Of a stretch of DNA of 60,000 nt, positions 48,522-59,532 are shown piece after piece. The stretch lies in NCBI RefSeq assembly GCF_037975245.1, contig NC_092561.1:13205001-13265000 (forward strand), in the 5' to 3' direction. Position numbers and translations under genes: made by a program. The first letter of the stretch is position 1. Each line of letters opens with the position of its first letter. This stretch comes from Apostichopus japonicus (lineage: Eukaryota > Echinodermata > Holothuroidea > Aspidochirotida > Stichopodidae). The notes under the pieces were generated by a model, which was not told the DNA's origin, did no database searches, and saw nothing but the letters and a program-made list of their open reading frames with translations.

Positions 48522-50849
48522 AGCCCGGGCGCTCAACTTTCAAACCATGCAGGGAGAGGCAAAATCATATTCAAACCACGACCACCGCCAGGTTAGAACA
48601 TGCTTGTGAGAACCCTGCTCTACTAAAAGTGATATTCTAGTTACATTTAGGATTGCTCATTAAGATTTTCAAATCATAATCATTGTCATGGTTGCTACTT
48701 TTCCTGATGTCATCATCATTTGTGAATTATTGTTATTGTTGCCATGTTACATTTGCCAGTATCAATTTTGCTTATTGTTCTCTCAAAATTGCAGAGTAGA
48801 AGGAAGAAATGTTAGCTAATAGTTATTATACCATATGTTCTTGGTCTCTAAATTGTTTACGCTGAGGTCAGTATGAACAGAAGTGTTTATAATAGTTTTC
48901 CTTTCTGTTAAAGTATTTTCTGAATCATTTCATTAATTTTATATTTATACTGGAATTTTCAGTAGGTGTTGGCTTCATCGAGGGTCAAAGGCTACTCAAG
49001 GTCAGTAGAGTAACATAGAGCATCTAACTCAACAAGGAAAAGTTGGTAGTCATATGTAGTGCATATAGGTTTCTGACATTGAGTACTATTCTATAAATTT
49101 GTACAGTATAGCAGAAGCCCATGTGAGATAACTAGATATCTGAAACTGAAAGCCATGTTAACATGATAGTTCAATATTGGAATGATGAATGGAAGTTTGT
49201 ATGCAGGTGTATCATGTGCTGAGTGCTCTTAGCCAAGTGAAAGGTTATTCTGCTATCTGCTATCGTTACATACTGTAGGTCCTTCATAAAATGCCACTTA
49301 AAGAACTTTATTACTTCCTTGGGAAGGTGAATTTTATTGTCAAATACAACATCTGTCAAATATTTAGTTTCCCAACCTGTCCAACTCCCCCCCCCCCCAC
49401 CCCTCCATTTATCCCGAGTAGTTTACAGAAACTGGGACAGAACATTTTTTGTGGGAAACAAGGTTAAATAATGTTGTTTGAGGTATTGAGCATTTATCTA
49501 TATGTCCCTTTCGAATCTAGATAGGAGGAAGTAGCAAACAATGCAAGGAAAACATGAAGTTCAAGTGGATGCTTTAATTGCTTTTACCCAAAACATTGCT
49601 ATATTCATTGATAAATATAATCCACTTCAAATTCAGTACCGTTATACAACATGCAAAAGAGTTATGATATTGATGTACTTTCTGAATTTAGACCATTGCA
49701 GGTGAACAAGTTTAACATTGGTTTTTAATTTGACTGTATGTAGAAAACACCGGTTACATAATGAACCTCAGATACAATGTCGTGTAAATACATATTACTG
49801 CTAGGAGCTGTTTAACAAACAGTGAAAGAAAAATTTATTACTTGACTATCAAGATATTCGCAGAACTCCACACCTTCAACAATATTTACAGTGGTGCAGA
49901 CTTCAAAGCAGTGCAAGGGCAACAACTGCCTATCTCTTTAAGAAATTTCCAAGTGCTTTCATTTCTAGCATTTGCATATGTTCAAAAGAAAAATGACAAA
50001 TTAAAAGATGTGGTCTTTTCAACATGTTACCACATCTCCCCCCCCCTCTCTCCCCCATCAAAAAAGTATTGCATGTACAGCAGTAACCCTTTTTGTACAT
50101 GTGCAATATATGGGGCAGAGCCTTATTCATGACTTGACCAAGCCCTTTATCCAATTGAAAAGCACAAGTTATGTCAGTGGTATTCACATCAATGCCTCAT
50201 AGAAAATGTGCCTCATGGTCAATTTTCTAGCTGATAGCATGAATGTGAATGAGCTGAAGTTGTAGAAGTTGCTTTGTTTATATATTTCTGAAAGTAACAT
50301 GAAATTTCATATTGATTTTTAATGAAAATATTTGCATTTATCAGTAATAAACAGAAAGAAGACATAATGATTTCTGCTATAGTGTCTTATCTCTGCCTCT
50401 TATGTTAAAATTGTGTTCATTGGTTGGTCCTTGTACTTCGAACATATTGCTCCCTAACTCAGCAAACCCATATTCGATCTGAAGATGCTAATTCAGACAG
50501 CTTACTGTTCTAGCAAGTTCTCGACCAATTATATTGATGAATTTGCATCTGGATGAATTTGCACTGGATGAATTTGAATCATGCCAACTATGTAAGGAGC
50601 CATTTCTTTAAACCTTGCAAGACTGGTCTATAGAGTTTCAGCTAATTTAATACAAGCCGATCCATGAAAAATTCAAATACTGTGTAATCCTATCCTACTT
50701 CAAAGGTGTACGTGGTCGAAAGGTTTCCTAGTAAAATTACTGTTCCTTTCAGATCTGCAACTTCATCTTGAGAACTTCTTTTTGGTCACATAGTAGCTTG
50801 AAACAATTGAAAGTTGGAGACAGTACTTTGAAGATATGTGCTTCGGCAC
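48522..50849. other. Intergenic stretch without recognisable gene
   Basis: No domain-bearing frame was seen. Poly-C tracts at 49387-49398 and 50038-50046 may be scars of hAT-like ends, but no terminal repeat accompanies them. Confidence 0.4.
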
Positions 50850-50857
50850 CATGTACC

Positions 50858-51418
50858 CAGTGGCGTAGCCACGGGGGGGGGGGGGAGGAGAGGGAGTGGG
50901 GGCGACAGCCCCATTAAAGCTTGTCGCCCGCCCACTGGGATTTTGGGTGTCGACAAAATTACATGTGCGAAAAATATATCATTAATTGGTCTGCATGGTA
51001 TCGAATCTCCATGATGACCACTCATGAACGACCCTTCGACCGCGGACCGGCAGTAGGCTATAGTTGCTGAAAAACCCGACGTGACATAGCGCATAGGCCG
51101 AGATATGTCATGATATTTCAAAGCAACTTACCAGATTGTCTTTTTTCTTCTATTTCTCTAAACTATTTGATGACCATATCAAGACATGGGGATCTCAAAA
51201 TAAAGGATGTTGTGAAACTTTAGAGCAGCTTACAAGGTCTGGGAAGTGTTATTTCCAACGATCTAGGAGGTCTTTATAGCTGAAAATTTCCCGTACGCTG
51301 AGCGCCAACCCATGGTGGCACTCCACTCAGGTAGTAACAAGACGCCCTCCCAGGAATTGGTCAAGCCCCCCCCCAAGCGCCCACCCCCTCCACTGGAACA
51401 ATCCTGGCTACGTCACTG
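50858..51418. mobile_element. hAT-type miniature element with perfect 8-bp target duplication
   Basis: The left end is CAGTGGCGTAGCCA and the right end TGGCTACGTCACTG, inverted repeats matching at 13 of 14 bases. The element is flanked exactly by CATGTACC at 50850-50857 and 51419-51426. Length is 561 bp, with no transposase. Near each end are homopolymer G/C tracts. Internally a GCCACC...GGTTGGCGC...AGCGTACGG block matches, in reverse orientation, the elements at 51617 and 53700, so all three belong to one family. Confidence 0.9.
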
Positions 51419-51426
51419 CATGTACC

Positions 51427-51608
51427 ACAGGTTTATCTGATATCAAAGTGAAAGCGGCTTTCCACAAGAATAAAGAAAGCATATCTACATTTTTGTGTAA
51501 CACCTACACAACTCATTCCCCACGCAAACAAGACTACCTACGTATAGTTTTCATTGAGGATTCCAATAATTCCTGCAATTTCCTACCAATAACATATGGA
51601 AAGTCACT
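51427..51608. other. Spacer between two hAT-like elements
   Basis: A 60-codon frame (51448-51630) starts here but runs into the next element and shows no domain. No feature is supported. Confidence 0.35.
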
Positions 51609-51616
51609 CCTGTTAT

Positions 51617-51990
51617 CGTGGCGGAGCTAGGGGTATTGGCAAAAGGGGGTGAGAATGGTCTGTATGGGCGCTTTCGACTTTATCTAAGCGGAGCGCCACC
51701 ACAGGTTGGCGCAGAGCGTACGGAAATCTTTTGAGTAAAGATACTCCCTATATGGCCGGAAATGACCCTTTCCGGGCCTTGCTAATTTGCAGATAAACGA
51801 AGAATAAATAGGTGTCATCGCCAACAAAATGTGACAAATGTCAATAGGTAGATGAGAGCGCCATAAAAAAGTCAATAATCGCGAATAAGTAAAAAAAGTG
51901 ATAAATAGCTGAAAAGGGCGCCAGCAGTCCATATGAGTCCGTTGGGGGGGGGGGGCATCCGCCCATGACTGTATTGACGCTCCGCCACTG
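51617..51990. mobile_element. hAT-type miniature element, left member of composite
   Basis: 374 bp, from the GTGGCGGAGC end to GCTCCGCCACTG. It contains GCGGAGCGCCACCACAGGTT, GAGCGTACGGAAATC and a poly-G tract (51943-51953). Most of it aligns to 53700-54029, which lacks about 45 bp near the middle. Confidence 0.85.
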
Positions 51991-53699
51991 TTGAGAGCTC
52001 AGTGTAAGAAAAGAAGGGGGGAGAGGGACGGTATTTTTTAACGGTTTGGGTGAGCGTCTGCAATGATTCGTAATGACATGTTATCGCAAGCGTTCAACAT
52101 GCTCAAATAAAAAGAATGAATGAGGAATTCATATCACTTTTTAATCATTTTTTTGAAACAAATTGAGCGAATTGATCGCTAGTAATCTTGAAATTGGTTT
52201 TATCACGGTCATTGTCATGTTTCTCATATGTACCTTTCTCATATAAAAGAATTCTGTACGTAATGTTATCAGAAATACTTTTAAAATGACACCAAAGAGA
52301 TTAAAAATTCTATTCGAATTTGTTAATAATATTGTCTTTTAAGAGACACCGTAGACACGTTGCTCGGTTGGGTTTACTGCAATAGTGGCAAATGGAGACC
52401 AATATCCGCACTTAGTGGACCTAATGTTATAGTCGTGCATTGACCTTGAACAGAGGGGCCTACCGTGAAAACGTACGGAAAATTCATCCTTTTATATCTC
52501 AGCGAGACAATTCCACTGGATACAATAATACGACTCAAAAGTCCTTAGATGTGGTCATCATAACAATCACAATAAAAGTTATGTATGAAAAGCAGATTAA
52601 AGATATGATGAAAACTCAAATGTGGACCAAAAACACGATGTCCCTACGGATGCCGTTTAGTGACATTTACATAATTTGTGTGTAGTAGGTTCCGTAGCTC
52701 TTTTGTGGAAAAACTTTGTAATATGCTTAAAGTTGGTAGTTCATCCATGCTTTAGATTAATGAGAGACATAGATCATCACGTTTTATGAGGAGGGAGGCT
52801 ATTTTTAAAAATCTGGGTAATAGGTACTGTAACTCTTTTCTTGGAGAAAGCTTGGAATATGCGGATAAGGAAGAAAGTTTCGAGTTCCTCCCACGCATTA
52901 GATAAATGAGGGACCTAGTTCATCACGCTTTGCGAGGATATCTCATATATTAGGTGTAAGAGAAGCGGTGATTGTAAGGAAGGGAAGGGGAGAATGGGGG
53001 GGGGGTGGTAAATGATGTAACCAGGGGGACCTAATAATTTGTCCTAAATGAGATTTAAAAAATTCATTAATGTAAGTAAATTTCATTACTGCCTGCTCTC
53101 GCTGATTTCTTTTAACCCTATAGAGCGGAGTGTGTGAGGTGAAGAAGGGTAGGGCAGGATGGGGGAGGGATGATAAATGACGATGTAACCAGGGGGCTGA
53201 TAATTCGTTCAATAACAGATTTGAAAATATATATATATATATATATATGCCTGCTGTCACTGATTTCTTTCAACCCTAAGTTACGCTTATCGGAAGACTA
53301 TACGCCGATAATACAATTCTTTAACAAGGAGATGCTTCTAATTTATTAAACTGTGTAACTTTCACTAATCTATTTGGAAAAAATATGCTTTTAAGTTGAA
53401 AGACTCAGTAAGGATCAATTAAGTAGAACAAAGATCGTTGCGTGCTGCGTGTAACGATGAAGTTTCCTACATTGGGATGGAAAAGTATCAGGGAGTGTAA
53501 GATTGAGTGGGAAGTTAAATGACGGTGTAACTGAGAAATTAAAAAAATCTTAGTGATAAAATCATTATTGCTTGCTCTTTGCTGATTTAACATTAGAATA
53601 AGTGTCTCTAATCATTAGATATTCCTTTAACATACGAGGTTCGGTTGGGGAAGGGGGGGGGGGATACTAGACGGATTGACGGGGAAGAAGATTGGGAGC
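51991..53699. other. Interior of the composite unit, degenerate tandem repeats
   Basis: There is no gene. Two loosely related units near 52686-52800 and 52816-52935 share AACTTT/AAGCTTGGAATATGC, ...CATTAGAT...GAGGGACCTAGTTCATCACG. Later units near 52950, 53105 and 53430 share GGTGTAAC...GCTGATTT and G-rich blocks. A short (TA)n lies at 53227-53248. The 81-codon frame at 52440 is unrecognised. Confidence 0.5.
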
Positions 53700-54029
53700 C
53701 AGTGGCGGAGCTAGGGATATTGGTCAGAGGGGCGAGAAAGGTCTGTACGGGCGCTTTCGACTTTATCTAAGCGGAGCGCCACCACAGGTTGGCACAGAGC
53801 GTACAGAAATCTTTTGAGTAAAGATACTCCCTATATCGCCGGAAATGACCCTTTAGGTATAGGTGTCATCGCCAACAAAATGTGACAAATGTCAATAGGT
53901 AGATGAGAGCGCAATAAAAAAGTAAATAATCGCGAATAAATAAAAAGTGGTGAATAGCTGAAAAGGGCGCCAGCTTCCCATTTGAGTCCGCCCCCCCCCC
54001 CGCCTGACTGTATGGACGCTCCGCCACTG
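53700..54029. mobile_element. hAT-type miniature element, right member of composite
   Basis: 330 bp with ends CAGTGGCGGAGC and GCTCCGCCACTG, 12-bp perfect inverted repeats. It is closely related to 51617-51990 and in the same orientation. Its own immediate flanks (TTGGGAGC and CCTGTTAT) do not match each other. Confidence 0.85.
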
Positions 54030-54200
54030 CCTGTTATGACATTAGAAACAAATACTGATATGAGATGAGTGTGGTATATACCTACTGACGACTGATAACA
54101 GTATTATAGTGCACGTTCTAGCCTTTTGACATCGTATGAATCTAGCAGACAACGTACAGGTACCGTCTGGTACCATTATCCGTTTTGAGTGCTATTTAGG

Positions 54201-54696
54201 GGTTCTAGGACAAAATCCCCCGGACAAAATCCCCCCAGACAATATCCCCCTGACCCATACAAAGCCTGCCTGCAACAACCAGGGATGGCCCAGGTGTGAC
54301 AGTCAAGCCATGGGACATTGCACTGGTTAGGGTACCGTTCAGGGGATTGGTCAGGGGACTGGTCAGGGTACTAGTGAGGGTACTGGCGAGTGTAACTGTG
54401 AGCGCTCCTGTTAGGGTACCTGTGAGGGTACCGGTCAAGGTACTGGTCAGGGTACCGGTCATCATACTGGTGACTCTACCAGTCAGGGTTCCACTCAGTG
54501 TACTGGTTAGGGTACTGGTCAGGATACCAGGACCGGGATGACGCATTTTTGTAAAGAATTGATGGGATTTTTTATAGCTTGGGGAGATTTTGGCTTGGGT
54601 GGATTTTGTCCTAGGGGGATTTTGTCCAAGGGGATTTTGGCTCTGGGGGATTTTGTCCTAGGGGGACTTTGTCCGGGGGGATTTTGTCCTGTCACC
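54201..54696. mobile_element. Terminal-inverted-repeat element with 9-bp target duplication
   Basis: The ends read GGTTCTAGGACAAAATCCCC and, on the other strand, GGTGACAGGACAAAATCCCC. CTATTTAGG flanks the element exactly (54192-54200 and 54697-54705). Each arm repeats a GGACAAAATCCCC-like word, about three times on the left and six on the right, inverted relative to each other. The core (54325-54535) is a 12-bp minisatellite around GGTACCGGTCAG. A 9-bp duplication suits Mutator- or Merlin-type elements (inference). Open frames across the core (TLTGTLTS-type) are repeat artefacts. Confidence 0.8.
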
Positions 54697-54705
54697 CTAT
54701 TTAGG

Positions 54706-57533
54706 TATTAGTATTGGACCAAAAACAGTATTAATGTCGGCACGAAACAAACGTTAAAGAAAGCTCAAATGTTGTTTGTCCATCTCTAACATCCCTGGTG
54801 GAACCATGGAAATATTTGAAAATTGTCAGCACTGTGGCAAGTCCCCAGACATTTTGATATGTTACCATTATAGTTAACAAATTGGGTAAAGCCTGTTCAG
54901 GGAATGATGATAAGCAGCCCCTCCACTTTTATGTTTTTGACAAAATACTATACACTCAAAGCCAGATTTTTAAAGCAAAAAAATTATGGCTCAGGAACTA
55001 ATGATATACTGGCAGTTTTGAACTAAAATCGACAGTGAATATTACATGAATTGCATCAGAACATAATTTAAGTAATGTATAAATGCATGCGCAGTTGCAA
55101 CTGTTCACTGTATGTTTATTTTTTTTCACTCCTCAGAGGAATACTGCTACAAACAGTCAAACAACAAACAATTTTCAATTGATCAGGAATACAACAGAAA
55201 GTGTCCCTTTCTGTACACTACTGTACAGTATACTGTGTTGCTGACTCAAAACATAAACAGAGATAGAGGCAGTGAATGTGATTGCTTAAAATTCATCAAA
55301 AATTGTTGACGATTTGTTTTTTTTAAACTTCTACCCAGAAATCTGGCTTATTACCAAACACATACAGTAGTGGAGATTAGCATGATATTAAAAGACGAGA
55401 CACAATAAAAATTGTACAATCATATTCAAGCAGTTGATTGTATTTTCAATCCCAGTTTATATTTTCCACAAGATTTATTTCACATAAACCAGGATACTTG
55501 CACTATTTCATGACCTCAATTTACTGACCTCTATTTATCTAGACTTACCAGTATAGGCTGTATCTAATACCGTAACCAATGCAAATTACCACAATATCAT
55601 GGAGTTTCCATGCTTGGAGGGACAAAATTATACACAATACCCCTGGATTGCACAATTTCATACCTATAGTTACAGATGTTGTGGTTTTACAGTATGTTTC
55701 ATTGAGCTGCACTAGGTTTCCATGACATTGGTGCTAGTTGCATGTGCCTTTGCTGTATTCACTCCCCTCAATTTTGAGGGGAAATAATTTAATTTTGTTA
55801 AAAGAATAAACTGGTTCTTGGTGTAATAAAAGACCACAAGCTTTCAGTAATTAAGTCAGGCCTAACATTGTAAACTTTTCCCATAGCATAACCCCTGAAC
55901 CCCACTTGTAGAATTGTGAAACTGTGGTTCAGAAACAATGCAGTGTACCCCTGGAGAGAAAGATTTTTATAATAGTAATCTGCTTAACAAATACCCTTAG
56001 TCCTGCACAAGTATCTGTGTGGTGGTTGTTGAAAATTACTGTACTATGGCTTGCTGATCTTGCTTGGACTACAAAATTAAAACATCTTAAAACATGAGAA
56101 ATGCATTTAAGAACAGTTAAAGCAAGGTAAGGCAGCAAAATATCCAGTAACCTCAACACTTAAGCATCAGGACCACTTCAGTTGTATAACAAGTTCCATG
56201 TTCTTGACAAGCAGCTGCAAATGTTCCCTAATACTTACAAAAACATGTAGTGCCACAATGTCACCAAACTAAAATATTTCAAGAAGTACATTGCAAAAGA
56301 ATGAGTCCATTTATACAGTTAAATATGTAGAAGACTTCCCATGAAGACTGGTCTGCCTTCTCTTGGTTCTGTCTGCTTGAAGCTTATAATATTAATTTCC
56401 TCTATCTTTTATATGGTGTAACAGTGTAACATTTCCTGGAACTAGTTAGTTTTCTGTTACTGCTCTGCATTTATGTGAAGCAAATACTACATTACTGTGC
56501 CAATCCAACAACTATTCCCAGCAACTTCCTAACTCCATTGAAAGATGTGCTGTGTCCCAGAGGATATACATGAGATGTGTGAATCTACTTCGCGATTTTA
56601 CAGGACATACTTTTGCTTTGCTTGGCATCGGCTTCTATGCAAGCTTTCAATTGATAAGCCCAACAAGGAGCTACTGTATACCACTATGTACAGCATGATG
56701 AAAAGCTTGGTTGATGATTGTATTCACCCCACTGTAAACTGTGTGATAATCTTGCCTGGCATTTCTAATTAGAGCATATCCTTTGCTGTATTAGCCTGTA
56801 GATCTATCCATCTGTTGGTACAAAAAGAAAAGCTTTCTCTTAAAGATATGCTGATTTGGTCCCAATTATAGCACGCGCAATATAGCTTGGAATGTTTTGT
56901 GATTACCGATTAGACCTCACATGACCTCACACTCTACAAATGAAGAAAACAATGAACTGCTTTACAAAACTAAATCTCCTGTAATTCAGCCAATATTTTA
57001 ATCATCTCACAACCTTTCATATATACTATTTTCACTGTAAATTTCAATTCGTTTATCCATCCCATTTTGGGCCCATTAATTCTTGATTCATCTTGCCTTG
57101 TATACAACATTACACATTTTATTTATGCAGCCATGCATTCAATTGGAGCTGAAACAGCTCCCTACCATAGCAAGTGCTTTTAAAAGTTGCAAGTCATTCA
57201 AGCTTTACCAATTGTAAAGATTTCAAAATTTAAATATACATGTACATTTTATGTGGACCTAGCCTGACAATTTGGTGTTGTCTTGCATTGACCTTTAAGA
57301 TTAAAAACCAGAGAGTGGATATAGCTCTAGTGTAGTTAAATACTATGGACATAGAGGAAAAGATACCACCACATTAACCAGATCATACAAAAGTTTTCAT
57401 CCCTTCTGATTGTTTCTTTCTTCATTCCATAATTTTGGAATAAATTACCTCTGATCTTACTCGTATTTGAGATAAATTGATCATAGAGTCCTATGGTATC
57501 AAGTTTATGCGATGTCAAACCTACAGAATATTA
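54706..57533. other. Intergenic stretch without recognisable gene
   Basis: AT-rich, with TACTGTACAGTA near 55219 and several short frames (55112, 55929, 56545) lacking domains. Nothing else is supported. Confidence 0.4.
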
Positions 57534-57539
57534 ACTTAC

Positions 57540-57700
57540 TTCTTGGTTAATTCAGAAAATATCTTCCATTTTGCTGTCAATGATGCAGTAGGTCACCACA
57601 TCAGTCTGTCCCAGACGGCATCTGTGCTCTAGCTATGATTGCTACCGTTCCAACATTGACTTTTTCACTGCATGGCAGCTACATCGTACAGTGTTATTCC
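57540..57700 (-). pseudogene. Degenerate SNF2-helicase-like exon fragment
   Basis: The minus strand reads EHRCRLGQTDVVTYCIIDSK then MEDIF, a stop and INQE. This resembles helicase motif VI and the following strand of SNF2 ATPases of the SMARCAL1/ZRANB3/HLTF kind (E-D-R-x-H-R-x-G-Q...V...Y-x-x...D-D-x-x-W-x-x-x-x-Q-E-K). The stop (TGA) falls where tryptophan is typical, and the upstream part (NVGTVAIIA) is one base out of frame. A consensus donor, GTAAGT, follows on the minus strand at 57539-57534. It is likely an old pseudogene piece, though a chance match is possible. Confidence 0.35.
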
Positions 57701-58765
57701 CTTGGATAGTGGGCTGTTGTCATTCATCTTGAGATTGAGAATGTTGATCATCAAATTTGTCTGAGAAAACATTAACAGTGCCAATCAAATAAATATCAAA
57801 TGGTCAGAGTGTAGATGTGCATTATTTCAATTTTTATTGTACACTTCTCTCCAATATATTTTGGGCCAATACAGAGCTCAGATCTTTAACACTGAATATT
57901 GCACATTTAGTCAACTTGGTATTACTTATGGATCTAAACAGACTTAACAAAATGACTTACAGTATATGCAAGGGAGGGGATAGAAGGCTTTATCAAATTT
58001 TTGTGTTATATAAATTTTTGGAGGATGTTAACTTTTAATTAGGTACATTCAGCTTTTGTAATAGTTACATTATGGAAATTTACCGACTCAATAACCTTTT
58101 GGATGCATGGCATTGTTATTTTGTACAAATTTTGGCTAGTTTTAAATAAGACACTTGAAACACAATGCATCACTTGAGAGACTTAGATTAATGGTATTCT
58201 GCATTGGCCCAAATTTGATGCTGGATTTTCTAGTATTATATCCTTTAACTGTTCTTATTGATACCCTCACTGGGATATTCAGACATCTTACAGTACAGTG
58301 GTGTTTAGAATGTCTGAGAATATTTTGGAGAGTAAAGACTTCCAAGAACTTTTTGAAAAGTTCTAGCAATTATAGCATCTCTTATTCAATACAGGCTACT
58401 TGTAAGTTACATTTGCATGGTGACTTCAGTCTCTAATAATCTAGGCATAGCTACTGTACAGTATAGTAAAGGCTTCATAATTGACACACCCCCGTAATTG
58501 ACGCACCTTAAATTATTACTAGCAAATCAAATTTCTCTGGCAGTTGGTATTAATTTGTAGCTCAAACTACAGACCAGTTTACCCTTGACCCAATGCTAAG
58601 GTAGTGTTAGGACTTGGACTATGGCCCTAGGCTACAGCCGAACGTAGGCTAGGCCTTACAAGTTTTAGGCTAGAAGCTAGTCTAGACTATAGTATTGAAA
58701 TATGGGTATGAACAAATAACGTGAAGCTGTATGCAACAACGTTATAATATCAACGTTATTAATAT
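57701..58765. other. Intergenic stretch, shared 60-bp repeat
   Basis: No gene was recognised. The segment 58464-58523 (AGTAAAGGCTTCATAATTGA...ACGCACC...TTACTAGC) recurs at 42953-43009, and TACTGTACAGTA lies just before it. Frames at 57817 and 58155 have no domain. Confidence 0.4.
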
Positions 58766-58836
58766 CACCAAACTTTATTGACTAATCTCATGGACCTTAC
58801 CTGAAGTTGTTGGTGAGACGTTTTCTTGTTAACGGT

Positions 58837-58968
58837 ACTTTTTTTAAGAAAAAGTCAACAAGGAAAGAACCTGGGCACGAAAACCAAACTACCCGGCGAA
58901 CGACTGACCCGATCTCAAGCCCAGTCCCCTTGCATCGAGAGGGAACAGATACTACACATCATCTTATA
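58837..58968. repeat. Interspersed SINE-like repeat, copy 2, inside the palindrome
   Basis: It matches 3267-3440 from ACTTTTTTTAAGAAAAAGTC through GAACCTGGGCACGAAAAC to the CATCTTAT end. The opposite palindrome arm lacks it, so it inserted after the palindrome formed. The 83-codon frame across it (58807-59058) is not supported as a gene. Confidence 0.6.
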
Positions 58969-59367
58969 TTAGCCGAAACTGTATATTGGGTTGCATGCAA
59001 TGCAGCCTACGGGTATGCTTTAGCGTTAGCCCTGGCGTATACAGTGTACACAGTGTAGAGCGTATACACTGAATACTGGCTACTGCCGGTGTCAAAAAAA
59101 CTACGGATGCCTGTACGTCAGGTGAACTTATATACCAACTGGGGGATATACTTTGAGAGCAAGACTTAGGTTTACCGTAAGGGTTTGACCAATTGGATTT
59201 TTCCTTGCCAATTGACCCAAAAAGTAGGTAGCAACTTATAACGACTGATATGCAGTCCTAGTACCATAAGGTATGCTGCTGTAAAATTTCAAGTTGATCC
59301 AATCATTTCACCTCAGGTAAACCTAAGCACCAACTTGGAGAAGTAAACGTAAATACCAATCCAGTGC

Positions 59368-59373
<6 letters not shown>

Positions 59374-59424
<51 letters not shown>

Positions 59425-59433
59425 TTTTATATA

Positions 59434-59530
<97 letters not shown>
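59374..59530. repeat. (TA)n core of the palindrome
   Basis: About 157 bp of TA repeat with a few TTTA interruptions near 59424-59438. It forms the centre between the two inverted arms. Confidence 0.9.

Positions 59531-59532
<2 letters not shown>

Larger units (their letters stand above)
51617..54029. mobile_element. Composite hAT-like unit: two miniature elements flanking 1.7 kb
   Basis: The left terminus (CGTGGCGGAGCTAGG, one base lost from CAGTGG) at 51617 and the right terminus GCTCCGCCACTG ending at 54029 are flanked by the identical 8-mer CCTGTTAT (51609-51616 and 54030-54037). Inside are two complete related elements in the same orientation, 51617-51990 and 53700-54029. The inner flanks are TTGAGAGC (51991-51998) and TTGGGAGC (53692-53699), themselves nearly identical. 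The pattern suggests either transposition of the whole block or recombination of a circle carrying one element into a resident copy. No transposase gene is present. Confidence 0.8.

Noticed and set aside
54205-54546. TLTGTLTS-repeat protein on the minus strand and its + strand partner
   Set aside because: The 12-bp minisatellite core of a transposable element keeps frames open on both strands. There is no signal peptide or splice structure.
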